Source: JAVVHH01 sp964613945
GTDB taxonomy: Bacteria; Pseudomonadota; Alphaproteobacteria; Acetobacterales; Acetobacteraceae
DNA: 64,000 bases
Assembly: GCA_964613945.1 (NCBI GenBank)
Contig: CAZTJC010000003.1
Span: forward strand, 1 to 64,000
Direction: 5' to 3'
Positions 8,394 through 16,458 of the stretch are shown here, one piece after another (the first letter of the stretch is position 1; every line of letters begins with the position of its first letter). Position numbers and translations under genes: made by a program. The notes beneath the pieces are model-generated. The model had not been told where the DNA came from. It did not search any database and was given only the letters and a program-made list of their open reading frames with translations.

Positions 8394-8432
8394 GGCAAAG
8401 AGAAAAAACATCTTTTTAGCGGTTCTCTTGCC
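8394..8432 (+). repeat. Hairpin in the cysH leader
   Basis: GGCAAAGAGAA (8394-8404) pairs with TTCTCTTGCC (8423-8432) with one bulged A, and the loop adds an A5/T5 pairing, giving a long stem. It stands out as AT-rich in GC-rich surroundings and ends 12 bases before the cysH ATG. It could be the terminator of the GMC gene, although a T-tract does not follow the stem, or a leader structure covering the cysH ribosome binding site, where I see no good Shine-Dalgarno. A nearby near-palindrome around GAATTC lies at about 8360-8374. Confidence 0.4.
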
Positions 8433-8444
8433 GCGAGCCTTACC

Positions 8445-9179
8445 ATGCCGTCCGTCACCGACCTCGATATCGCCTTTCGCTCGCTCCAGCCGAGCGAGCG
8501 ATTGCAGACCTTGCGGGCACAGGTCGACGGCACCCTGGTATTCACCACCAGCTTCGGCCTCGAGGACCAAGTGCTGCTGCACTTGATCGCCGCCTCCGGC
8601 ATCGACGTTGCGGTCGCGACTCTGGATACCGGGCGTCTGTTCCCGGAGACGTATGAGCTATGGGCGCGGACCGAAGCCCGCTACGGCGTGAAGATCCGGT
8701 CCTTCAGCCCGGAGGCCACGCCGTTGCAGGCGCTGGTGTCGGCCCAGGGAATCAACGGCTTCTACGATAGCCCGGACAACCGTTCCGCCTGCTGCGGCGT
8801 GCGCAAGATACAGCCGCTCGGCCTCGCCTTGGCGGGCGCGGCGGGGTGGATCACCGGGTTGCGGGCGGATCAATCGGCCAACCGGCAGGCGATGCCATTC
8901 GTCGAATGGGATGCGGCGCGCGGGCTGATCAAGGCCAACCCGCTGCTCGACTGGAGCCGCGAACGCATCAGGCAGTTCGCCGAGACCGAGGGCGTGCCGA
9001 TCAACCCGCTGCACGCGCAGGGCTTCGTTTCGATCGGCTGCGCCCCGTGCACGCGGGCGATTGCGCCGGGCGAGGACGAGCGCGCTGGCCGCTGGTGGTG
9101 GGAGCAGGACCGCACCAAGGAATGCGGGCTCCATGTAGGCGCGGACGGAAAATTGGTGCGGGCGGGAGCCGGCCGATGA
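8445..9179 (+). CDS. cysH: Adenylylsulfate (APS) reductase, CysH type with [4Fe-4S] cluster
   Basis: Assimilatory sulfate reduction: reduces APS to sulfite with thioredoxin. Seen in 244 residues: the PP-loop-like TTSFGLEDQV, C116-C117 (SACCGVRK) and C199-x-x-C202 (GCAPCTR), which are the four ligands of the [4Fe-4S] cluster that marks APS rather than PAPS reductases, and the catalytic C227 in KECGLH. This fits the absence of an APS kinase (cysC) here. Its TGA overlaps the ATG of cysD, so the two are translationally coupled. First gene of a rightward cysHDN-tauE run preceded by an AT-rich leader. Confidence 0.92.
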   Translation: MPSVTDLDIAFRSLQPSERLQTLRAQVDGTLVFTTSFGLEDQVLLHLIAASGIDVAVATLDTGRLFPETYELWARTEARYGVKIRSFSPEATPLQALVSAQGINGFYDSPDNRSACCGVRKIQPLGLALAGAAGWITGLRADQSANRQAMPFVEWDAARGLIKANPLLDWSRERIRQFAETEGVPINPLHAQGFVSIGCAPCTRAIAPGEDERAGRWWWEQDRTKECGLHVGADGKLVRAGAGR

Positions 9180-10078
9180 AGATGCTGTCGCGCTTGGAGC
9201 GGCTCGAGGCCGAGAGCATCCACATCATGCGCGAGGTCGTCGCCACCTGCGAGAACCCGGTCATGCTGTATTCGATCGGCAAGGACTCCGGCGTCCTGCT
9301 GCATCTGGCGCGCAAGGCGTTCTACCCGGGGCCCCTGCCCTTCCCGCTCCTGCACGTCGATACCACATGGAAATTCCGCGAGATGATCGAGTTCCGCGAC
9401 AAGGTCGGTCGCGAGCCCGGCACCAACCTCCTTGTGCACATCAACCAGGACGGCGTGCGCGACGGCGTCGGCCCGTTCGCCTCCGGTTCGCGCGTGCATA
9501 CCGACGTGATGAAGACGCAGGGGCTGAAGCAGGCGCTCGATAAATACGGCTTCGACGCGGCCTTTGGCGGTGCGCGGCGCGACGAGGAGAAAAGCCGGGC
9601 CAAGGAGCGCGTATTCTCCCTGCGCGAGACCGGTCATCGCTGGGACCCGCGGCGCCAGCGCCCGGAGCCCTGGGCGCTGTTCAACACCCGCAAGGCCAAG
9701 GGCGAGAGCTTCCGCGTGTTCCCGCTCTCCAATTGGACCGAGGCGGATGTGTGGGACTACATCGCCCGCGAAGGCATCCCGATGGTGCCGCTGTATTTCG
9801 CCAAGGAGCGTCCCGTGGTGCGACGCGATGGCATGCTCATCATGCGCGACGACGATCGCATGGAGCTGCTGCCTGGCGAACAGGTCGAGATGCTGTCCGT
9901 CCGCTTCCGCAGCCTCGGCTGCTACCCGCTGACCGGCGCGGTGGAGAGCGAGGCGACGACGCTGCCCGAGGTGATCGCGGAGATGCGCGGCTCGACGGTG
10001 TCGGAGCGGAGCACGCGGGCGATCGACCATGACGGCACCGGGTCGATGGAACAGAAAAAGATGGAAGGGTATTTCTGA
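9176..10078 (+). CDS. cysD: Sulfate adenylyltransferase subunit 2
   Basis: Small subunit of ATP sulfurylase, making APS from sulfate and ATP together with CysN. Seen in 300 residues: the PP-loop YSIGKDSGVLLHLARK, GARRDEEKSRAKERVFS, and the C-terminal GCYPLTGAVESEA followed by the family's ending KKMEGYF. The ATG at 9176 overlaps the cysH TGA, and the TGA at 10076-10078 shares its A with the cysN ATG. A much longer open frame runs upstream through cysH, but the family start and the overlap place it here. Confidence 0.95.
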   Translation: MKMLSRLERLEAESIHIMREVVATCENPVMLYSIGKDSGVLLHLARKAFYPGPLPFPLLHVDTTWKFREMIEFRDKVGREPGTNLLVHINQDGVRDGVGPFASGSRVHTDVMKTQGLKQALDKYGFDAAFGGARRDEEKSRAKERVFSLRETGHRWDPRRQRPEPWALFNTRKAKGESFRVFPLSNWTEADVWDYIAREGIPMVPLYFAKERPVVRRDGMLIMRDDDRMELLPGEQVEMLSVRFRSLGCYPLTGAVESEATTLPEVIAEMRGSTVSERSTRAIDHDGTGSMEQKKMEGYF

Positions 10079-11559
10079 TGGCCACGCTTGAGGCCGCCCG
10101 CGCCCACCTGACTGCGTCGACCCTTGCCCAGGACAGCGCGCAGCTGCGGGTGTTGACCTGCGGCTCCGTCGATGACGGCAAGAGCACGCTGCTGGGCCGG
10201 CTGCTGTTCGACACCCATTCCATCGCCGACGACCAGCTCTCGGCGTTGGATCGCGAGTCCCGCCGTTGGGGCACGCAAGGCGAAGCGATGGATTACGCGC
10301 TGTTGCTGGACGGGCTCTCGGCCGAGCGCGAGCAGGGCATCACCATCGACGTCGCCTACCGCTATTTCTCCACGGCGCGCCGCAGCTTCATCGTCGCCGA
10401 CACGCCCGGCCACGAGCAATACACCCGCAACATGGCGACCGGCGCCTCGCAGGCCGACCTCGCCATCATTCTCGTCGATGCCCGCAAAGGCGTCCTCGCC
10501 CAGACCAGGCGGCACGCCTTCATCGTCGCCACCCTGGGCGTGCGTCACGCCGTGCTGGCGGTCAACAAGATGGACCTGGCCGATTTCTCTCAGGCGCGCT
10601 TCGACGAGATCGTCACCGAGTTCGGCCAGGCGGCGTCGATGCTGGGCTTCCAATCGATCGTGCCGATCCCGCTGGTCGCACGCGACGGCGACAACCTGGC
10701 GACCCGGTCGGCCCGGATGGAGTGGTATAACGGGCCCACCCTGCTCGACCACCTCGAGACCGTCGATGCGACGCCGCCGGCAGAGGCGGCCGGGTTCCTT
10801 CTGCCGATCCAGCTCGTGCTGCGGCCCGACTCCGACTTCCGCGGCTATGCCGGCACCGTCGCGCAAGGGTCCGTGCGGGTCGGCGACGCCGTGGTCGCGC
10901 TGCCGAGCGGACGAAAGAGCACGGTTGCGCGGGTGATCACCAGCGGACGGGATCAGGCCACGGCGGGTGCCGGCGAAGCGGTGACGATCGCGCTGTCGGG
11001 CGAGATCGACATCGCGCGCGGCGACGTGCTGGCATCGGCTGCCGACGCGCCCCGGCCGACGTCGCGGCTCGAGGCCACGCTGTTGTGGATGGACGACGAC
11101 GCGATGTCGCCGACGCGCGACTACGCGCTGCTGCTCGGCCCGGCGAGCGCCGGGGCGCGGGTGTCGACCGTGCGGCACGCCGTCGACATCGAGACGTATC
11201 GCGAGCGCGAGGCCAGCACGTTGTGGCTGAACGAAATCGGCGCCGTGTCGATCGAGGTGGATCGGGCGGTGATCGCCGCATCCTATCGCGAGAACCGGGC
11301 GCTCGGCGCTTTTATCCTGGTCGACCGCGCGAGCAACCGGACGGTGGCGCTGGGCGTGGTCGATGGCATCGGGCCGGAAGCGGCCACGACGCCGACACGG
11401 CGACTGGACAGCCGGGCGGTGGCCCATGCCGTCCTGTCCACACTGACCCTCGGCTCGGTGACGCTGATGATGTCGGGCGATGCCGCGGTCGCCGTTGGTG
11501 TCGCAGGCGCGAACGTGGTGGTATCGGCCATACTCAACCGTATCGTGGCCCCTCGATGA
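10078..11559 (+). CDS. cysN: Sulfate adenylyltransferase subunit 1 (GTPase) with short C-terminal extension, no APS kinase domain
   Basis: GTPase subunit that drives ATP sulfurylase. Seen in 493 residues: G1 GSVDDGKST, G3 DTPGHEQYT and G4 NKMD, followed by elongation-factor-like beta-barrel domains. Many proteobacterial homologues are CysN-CysC fusions; here the kinase domain is missing and is replaced by about 50 residues beginning DSRAVAHAVLSTLT that look like one or two hydrophobic helices. That tail resembles the small DUF2061 membrane module, which I recall as fused to some CysN/CysC proteins (unverified). Lack of APS kinase agrees with the APS-type CysH. The gene is coupled to cysD upstream and tauE downstream. 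Confidence 0.92.
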   Translation: MATLEAARAHLTASTLAQDSAQLRVLTCGSVDDGKSTLLGRLLFDTHSIADDQLSALDRESRRWGTQGEAMDYALLLDGLSAEREQGITIDVAYRYFSTARRSFIVADTPGHEQYTRNMATGASQADLAIILVDARKGVLAQTRRHAFIVATLGVRHAVLAVNKMDLADFSQARFDEIVTEFGQAASMLGFQSIVPIPLVARDGDNLATRSARMEWYNGPTLLDHLETVDATPPAEAAGFLLPIQLVLRPDSDFRGYAGTVAQGSVRVGDAVVALPSGRKSTVARVITSGRDQATAGAGEAVTIALSGEIDIARGDVLASAADAPRPTSRLEATLLWMDDDAMSPTRDYALLLGPASAGARVSTVRHAVDIETYREREASTLWLNEIGAVSIEVDRAVIAASYRENRALGAFILVDRASNRTVALGVVDGIGPEAATTPTRRLDSRAVAHAVLSTLTLGSVTLMMSGDAAVAVGVAGANVVVSAILNRIVAPR

Positions 11560-12344
11560 GCTATCCGTTTCACGTCGATCTCCGCTTCGCCGTCTCCGGC
11601 TTGCTGGTGGGCCTGTTGGTCGGGCAGACCGGCGTGGGCGGTGGCTCGTTGATGACGCCGCTGTTGATGCTGGTGTTCGGCATCCATCCGTCCACCGCGG
11701 TCGGGACCGACCTGCTGTATGCGTCGGCGACCAAGAGCGTCGGCACGATCGTGCATGGGCTGAGCGGCACGGTGAACTGGCGCATCGTCCGGCGCCTGGC
11801 CAGCGGCAGCTTGCCGGGCACGGCGCTCGGTCTGGCGATCCTGTCCCGGCTCGACGCATCTTCGGTCGGGCAGATGCACGGGATCTCCGTCATGCTCGGC
11901 ATCATGCTGATCATCACCGCGATGTCGCTGTTTTTTCGCACGCGGCTGGTGGCGGTGCTGGGGCCGAAGCTCGATCGAGTGTCGCCGCGTGGGCAGATGG
12001 TCATGACGGTGGCGACCGGGTTCGCGCTTGGACTGCTCGTGACCATGACCTCGGTGGGCGCCGGGGCGCTGGGAGTGACGGCACTATTGTTGCTGTATCC
12101 CCGTGAGCGGTTGCCGGTGATTGTGGGAACGGACATCGCCCATGCGGTGCCGCTCACGCTGCTGGCCGGCGTGGGGCATTGGTGGCTGGGGTCGGTGGAT
12201 TTCGTGCTGCTGGTCGGCCTGCTGTGCGGGTCGATTCCGGGGATCATCATCGGCTCCTGGCTCGCGACGCGGATGCCGGAAACGGTGCTGCGACCGATCC
12301 TTGCCGCGACGCTGACGGTGGTCGGGGTCAAGATCGTCTTCTAG
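11556..12344 (+). CDS. TauE/SafE family membrane transporter (sulfite exporter type)
   Basis: 262 residues, strongly hydrophobic, with about seven to eight membrane segments in two homologous halves. Seen: the family's glycine-rich first half GQTGVGGGSLMTPLLML and the second-half equivalent MTSVGAGALGVTALLLLYP. TauE/SafE proteins export sulfite, sulfoacetate or other small organic anions; the position directly behind cysHDN suggests sulfite or sulfate-related transport. The ATG at 11556 overlaps the cysN TGA, and the gene ends in a TAG followed without a gap by the prepilin peptidase ATG. Confidence 0.88.
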   Translation: MSYPFHVDLRFAVSGLLVGLLVGQTGVGGGSLMTPLLMLVFGIHPSTAVGTDLLYASATKSVGTIVHGLSGTVNWRIVRRLASGSLPGTALGLAILSRLDASSVGQMHGISVMLGIMLIITAMSLFFRTRLVAVLGPKLDRVSPRGQMVMTVATGFALGLLVTMTSVGAGALGVTALLLLYPRERLPVIVGTDIAHAVPLTLLAGVGHWWLGSVDFVLLVGLLCGSIPGIIIGSWLATRMPETVLRPILAATLTVVGVKIVF

Positions 12345-13097
12345 ATGTGGCTCTGGTCGCTGGTCGCGGCGCCGTTCGTGGGCAGCCTGCTGGGCGTGCT
12401 GATCCGACGCCTGCCGACGGAGCGTCCGGTGGCGCTGGCGCGCTCGTGCTGTGAGGCCTGCGGGGTTGCGCTGGGGGCGCGGGACCTGGTGCCGCTGGCG
12501 AGCTACGCCATGCTGCGCGGTCGCTGCCGCCGGTGCGGAACACGGATCGCGCCTTTTCATTGGCACATCGAGCTTGCCGCCGTACTGGTGCCGGCATCGG
12601 CGCTGGCCTGCGGCATCGAAGGTGATGCGCTTTGGGCGGTGAGTAGTGCCGGATGGGTGCTGCTAGCGCTGGCGTGGATCGATGCCGAGTGGATGCTGCT
12701 GCCGGATGTGTTGACCCTGCCTTTGTTGCTGGCCGGGTTGGCGGCGACGTGGTGGTTCGATCCGGACGAGTTGTCGGAACATGCCGTGGCGGCCGGGCTG
12801 GGATGGGCCGCGTTGTGGCTGGTTGCGCTGGTGTATCGCCGGCTTCGCGGGCGGGACGGGCTGGGCGAAGGTGACGCGAAATTGTTGGGCGCGCTCGGGG
12901 CATGGGTCGGCGTGGCCGGGCTGGCCGATGTGTTGTTCGGTGCGGCGCTGGCTGGGCTGGGCTGGGCTGGGCTGCTGCGGCTGCGCGGGCGGGCGATGTC
13001 GGCAACGACGGCGCTGCCGTTCGGGCCATTTCTCGCGCTGGCGGGCTGGGCGGTGTTGTTGGCCGTGTGGCGCGGAAGCGATATGCTCGGCTGGTGA
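12345..13097 (+). CDS. Prepilin peptidase / leader peptide methyltransferase (type IV, GXGD aspartic protease)
   Basis: 250 residues, polytopic. Seen: the cytoplasmic zinc-type pairs C36-x-x-C39 and C61-x-x-C64 of full-length PilD proteins, the first catalytic aspartate D113 in AWIDAEWMLLPD, and the second D177 in GEGDAKLL. PilD cleaves type IV prepilin or type II pseudopilin leaders and methylates the new N-terminus. No pilin or secretion genes are near; it lies between a TauE exporter and Sco, touching both, so its substrates are elsewhere. Within it is a (GGCTG)5 tract at 12950-12974. Confidence 0.88.
   Translation: MWLWSLVAAPFVGSLLGVLIRRLPTERPVALARSCCEACGVALGARDLVPLASYAMLRGRCRRCGTRIAPFHWHIELAAVLVPASALACGIEGDALWAVSSAGWVLLALAWIDAEWMLLPDVLTLPLLLAGLAATWWFDPDELSEHAVAAGLGWAALWLVALVYRRLRGRDGLGEGDAKLLGALGAWVGVAGLADVLFGAALAGLGWAGLLRLRGRAMSATTALPFGPFLALAGWAVLLAVWRGSDMLGW
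12950..12974 (+). repeat. Pentanucleotide tandem repeat (GGCTG)5 inside prepilin peptidase gene
   Basis: Five perfect GGCTG units encode part of a membrane helix (ALAGLGWAGLL). Because the unit is not a multiple of three, gain or loss of one copy would shift the frame and truncate the protein after the second catalytic aspartate. GC-rich coding sequence can produce such runs by chance, so a regulatory role is only a possibility. Confidence 0.6.
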
Positions 13098-13861
13098 TGC
13101 TGGCGCGGCTCCTGCTACCGATGATGATGTTGCCGGCGGTGGCCCTGGCAGCACGGCCGGTGCCTGAGGATTTCGCCTGGCAACCGCATCCCGGCGGCGC
13201 CGTGCCGTTGGATCTGCGGTTCACCGAGGCAGGTGGCGAGAACGTCTCGCTCCGTTCCTTGACCGGCGTGCCGGTGGTACTGGCGCTCGGCTACTTCCGC
13301 TGCCCGACCTTGTGCGGTCCGGTGCGCGACGACGTGATGGCGGCGTTGTCCGCCAGCGGGCTCGAGGGCGGGCGCGATTATCGCCTGGCCGTGCTGTCCA
13401 TCGACCCGGCGGAAACCGCAAAGGACGCTGCAAACGCCCGCAACGCCGACCTGAAGCAGACTGGCGCGGACGGGCGTGGCTGGGATTATCTGGCCGGCGA
13501 CGCCGCGCCGATCGCCGCCGCGGTCGGGTTCCCGTTCAAATGGGACCCGGTAATCCTGCAATACGCGCACCCCGCGGGAGTCGTGGTGCTGACGCCGACG
13601 GGGCGGATTTCGGCCTACCTCGAAGGCGTCGGATATTCGGGTGCGGCCTTGCGCCAGGCGATCGAGCAGGCCGGCACCGAGCAGGTCGCGGCCGAGCCGT
13701 CACCGATCCTGCTGCTGTGTTTCCATTACGATGCGGCGACCGGCAAATACACGCTGGAGATCTACAAGCTGCTCCGGGTCATGGCGGTGATGACCCTGGT
13801 CGGGATCGCCGGGCTGCTGGCGCTGTTGCACGGGAAACGGCGCACTCAGCGGGTGAGGTAA
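13097..13861 (+). CDS. SCO1/SenC family copper chaperone
   Basis: Copper delivery to the CuA site of cytochrome oxidase subunit II. Seen in 254 residues: an N-terminal hydrophobic signal or anchor (MLARLLLPMMMLPAVALAA), the thioredoxin-like fold with the copper motif C69-P-T-L-C73 and the distal ligand H158 in QYAHPAG, and a C-terminal membrane helix (VMAVMTLVGIAGLLALL), which is typical of the Sco forms linked to Act/oxidase loci. The gene is convergent with the oxidase operon and overlaps its last gene by 16 bases. The ATG at 13097 shares its A with the preceding TGA. Confidence 0.9.
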   Translation: MLARLLLPMMMLPAVALAARPVPEDFAWQPHPGGAVPLDLRFTEAGGENVSLRSLTGVPVVLALGYFRCPTLCGPVRDDVMAALSASGLEGGRDYRLAVLSIDPAETAKDAANARNADLKQTGADGRGWDYLAGDAAPIAAAVGFPFKWDPVILQYAHPAGVVVLTPTGRISAYLEGVGYSGAALRQAIEQAGTEQVAAEPSPILLLCFHYDAATGKYTLEIYKLLRVMAVMTLVGIAGLLALLHGKRRTQRVR

Positions 13862-14148
13862 TCCACCATCGTCATGCAGAGCAGGATCGATAGCCAGCAG
13901 AAGCCCAGGAACGAGTAGAACTTCGCCAGCGAACTCTCCTCGCGGACTTCCATGGAGAACAGCAGCACCGTCAGAATCATGCACAGCGTCAGCCCGGCCT
14001 CGATGAACGAGGCGGTGCGGCCCGGCATGAGCCAGCCGAGGCCCACGAGGCCGGCCAGGAACATCAGCAGCGCGACGAAGGAGAACACCGGGACGCGCAT
14101 CGCCTCCCAGAGCTTGCGCCTGTCCTCGGGCGTGACGGACTGGCTCAT
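13846..14148 (-). CDS. Cytochrome c oxidase subunit IV (prokaryotic type)
   Basis: A 100-residue membrane protein with three predicted helices (about residues 20-40, 48-68 and 75-95). It is the last gene of the leftward Act/oxidase operon, and its ATG at 14148 overlaps the TGA of subunit III. Size, topology and place match the small bacterial subunit IV of caa3 oxidases (CtaF/CyoD-like); it has no redox ligands and probably stabilises subunit I. It overlaps the 3' end of the convergent sco gene by 16 bases, so there is no room for a terminator between them. Confidence 0.8.
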   Translation of the reverse strand: MSQSVTPEDRRKLWEAMRVPVFSFVALLMFLAGLVGLGWLMPGRTASFIEAGLTLCMILTVLLFSMEVREESSLAKFYSFLGFCWLSILLCMTMVDYLTR

Positions 14149-14813
14149 CGGCCGACCACGTAGAGCACGGCGAAGGCCATGATCCAGATGAGGTCGATGA
14201 AGTGCCAGTAAAGGCCGTAGATCTCGATGCGGTTCTGATGCTTGACCAGGAAGTCCGGCTGCTTGGCCATCCAGGTCAGCCCGAGCAGGATCGCGACGCC
14301 GGTGGTCAAATGCAGGCCGTGCAGCGCCGTGGTGACGAAGTACAGGTTCACGAACAGGCGCGATTGCGCGTCGCCCTCCAGCGCGTAGGGACCCGGCAGG
14401 AACGGCGTCATGTGCTCCTGCCAGTCGGCGAACCACTCGTAGCCCTTGAGCACGAGGAACAGGCTACCGAGCGCGGCGGTGGCGAGCATGCAGCGCACCA
14501 TCCAGCGCTGGCCGCCGAGGCGGGACAGCATGATGGCGCCGGACATGGTCAGCGACGAGCAGATCAGGATGGCGGTGTTGGCCGCTCCGATCCAGAACTT
14601 CAGGTGCAGCGCGGCAGCGTGGACGCTGTCGGGATACTGGTAGCGCAGCACCAGCGCGATGAGGAACAAGCCGCCGAACAGCAGCAACTCGGTGAGCAGC
14701 CACGCCCACATGCCGAGTTCGGCGGCATGCTTCTGTTGCGCCGGGTTGCTGAACTGCTCGTGAGTCTCGATGCCGACGGGGGCACCGATGATGCTTGCCG
14801 CCTCAGCGCGCAT
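14145..14813 (-). CDS. ctaE: Cytochrome c oxidase subunit III
   Basis: 222 residues with five predicted membrane helices, the short form without the two N-terminal helices of mitochondrial-type CoxIII. Seen: LGMWAWLLTELLLFGGLF, the buried acid region GYEWFADW, LHGLHLTTGVAILL and the C-terminal YWHFIDLIWIMAFAVLYVVG characteristic of the family. It carries no metals and maintains proton uptake by subunit I. Start ATG at 14813, overlapping the end of ctaD by 11 bases; the stop overlaps the start of subunit IV. Confidence 0.92.
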   Translation of the reverse strand: MRAEAASIIGAPVGIETHEQFSNPAQQKHAAELGMWAWLLTELLLFGGLFLIALVLRYQYPDSVHAAALHLKFWIGAANTAILICSSLTMSGAIMLSRLGGQRWMVRCMLATAALGSLFLVLKGYEWFADWQEHMTPFLPGPYALEGDAQSRLFVNLYFVTTALHGLHLTTGVAILLGLTWMAKQPDFLVKHQNRIEIYGLYWHFIDLIWIMAFAVLYVVGR

Positions 14814-16458
14814 CGCCGGGCGTCTCCATCGGGTAGTCGTACGGCTCGAAATCGACCACTGGCGGCGTGATGAAGTTGTGAGTGGGCGGCGGCGAACTGG
14901 TGGTCCATTCCAGACCCTTGGCGTCCCACGGATTGGCGGGCGCCCGTTTACCGAACCACAGCGACCAGACGAGGTAGACCATCGGGAAGATGTAGCCCGC
15001 GGCCAGCACCAAGGCACCGACCGACGACATGACGTTCAGAATTTGGAATTCCGGCGGGTAGTCGTGATAGCGCCGCGGCATGCCGAGATAACCCAGCAGG
15101 AATTGCGGAAAGAAGGTCGCATTGAAGCCGATGAAGATGAACACGGCCGAGACCAAGCCCCAGCCTTCCGGATACATGCGGCCGGTGAATTTTGGCCACC
15201 AGAAATGTAGGCCGCCGAGAAAGGCCAGCACGGTGCCGCCGACCATGATGTAGTGGAAATGCGCGACCACGAAATAGGTGCCATGGACGTGTTCGTTGAT
15301 CGACAGCGTCGCCAGGAACAGCCCGGTCAGCCCGCCGATCACGAACAGGCCGATATAGCCCATGGCGTAGATCATCGGCGTCTTGAGGCGGATGGAGCCT
15401 TTGTAGATCGTCGCGGTCCAATTGTAGACCTTGACCGCCGACGGCACCGCCACGGCAAAGGACAGCACGGAGAACACCAGCGCGGCAGTGTCGCTCTCGC
15501 CGTTGACGAACATGTGGTGGCCCCAGACGAAGAACGTCAGCGAAGCCAGCGCGATCGAGGCATAGGCGATGAAGCGGTAGCCGAAGATTTTCTTCTGGGC
15601 AAAGGCCGGCACGATCTCGCTGATCACGCCCATGCCCGGCAGCACCATGATGTAGACGGCGGGGTGCGAGTAAAACCAGAACAGGTGCTCGAACAGCACG
15701 GGGTCGCCACCCAGCGTGGGGTCGAAGATGCCGATGTTGAACGACCGCTCGAGCACCAGGAGGATCAGCGCCATGGTGATGACCGGGGTGGCGAGCAGGA
15801 AGATCAGGCTGACGGCGTAATGCGTCCAGACGAAGATCGGCATGCGGAACCAGGTCATGCCCGGCGCCCGCATGGTGTGGATGGTGACCACGAAGTTCAG
15901 CCCGGTCAGGATCGACGAGAAGCCGGCGATGATGACGCCGATCAGTGCCGGCACCACCCAGGTGTTGGAGAACGTTGTCGAGAACGGCGCATAGAACGTC
16001 CATCCGGTGTCGACGCCACCGATGATGATGTCGAACACCGCGAACAGCGATCCGGCGCAGAAGATATACCAGCTCAGCAGGTTGAGCCGCGGAAAGGCGA
16101 GATCCTTGGCGCCGATCATCAGCGGCAGCAGGAAGTTGCCGAACGTCGCCGGGATCGACGGAATCAGGAAGAACCACACCATCACCACGCCGTGGATGGT
16201 GAACAGCTTGTTGTAGGTATCGGACGTGAAGATCTCGCCGTTCGGCACCACCAGCGACAGGCGGACCAGTCCGGCGGCAATGGCGCCGATGACGAAGAAT
16301 ACCGTGATCGCGAACAGGTACATGACCGCGATGCGCTTGTGGTCGGTGGTGAAGAACCACGACCGCAACGTGTGGGATTCGTGCAGGTAGTCCTTTGGCC
16401 GCTCGAGCGTCGCGCTCGGGTTGGGCGGGTCCATCAGCGAGGTGTCGAGCGGGCTCAT
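14803..16458 (-). CDS. ctaD: Cytochrome c oxidase subunit I, A2-type
   Basis: Catalytic subunit reducing O2 at heme a3-CuB. Seen in 551 residues with 12 helices: H89 (IHGVVM) for heme a, H265 and the crosslinking Y269 in FYSHPAVY, H314-H315 (VWGHHMF) for CuB, and the heme histidines in HVHGTYFVVAHFHYIM. The D-channel glutamate of A1 oxidases (HPEVY) is alanine here and is preceded by Tyr263-Ser264, the YS signature of A2-type heme-copper oxidases. It follows ctaC with a 4-base overlap. Cognate electron donors are probably the Act complex and the cytochrome c domain of subunit II. Confidence 0.95.
   Translation of the reverse strand: MSPLDTSLMDPPNPSATLERPKDYLHESHTLRSWFFTTDHKRIAVMYLFAITVFFVIGAIAAGLVRLSLVVPNGEIFTSDTYNKLFTIHGVVMVWFFLIPSIPATFGNFLLPLMIGAKDLAFPRLNLLSWYIFCAGSLFAVFDIIIGGVDTGWTFYAPFSTTFSNTWVVPALIGVIIAGFSSILTGLNFVVTIHTMRAPGMTWFRMPIFVWTHYAVSLIFLLATPVITMALILLVLERSFNIGIFDPTLGGDPVLFEHLFWFYSHPAVYIMVLPGMGVISEIVPAFAQKKIFGYRFIAYASIALASLTFFVWGHHMFVNGESDTAALVFSVLSFAVAVPSAVKVYNWTATIYKGSIRLKTPMIYAMGYIGLFVIGGLTGLFLATLSINEHVHGTYFVVAHFHYIMVGGTVLAFLGGLHFWWPKFTGRMYPEGWGLVSAVFIFIGFNATFFPQFLLGYLGMPRRYHDYPPEFQILNVMSSVGALVLAAGYIFPMVYLVWSLWFGKRAPANPWDAKGLEWTTSSPPPTHNFITPPVVDFEPYDYPMETPGDAR

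Noticed and set aside
8846..9175. Long N-terminal extension of cysD
   Set aside because: Shadow of cysH; CysD homologues begin at the ATG at 9176, which overlaps the cysH stop.
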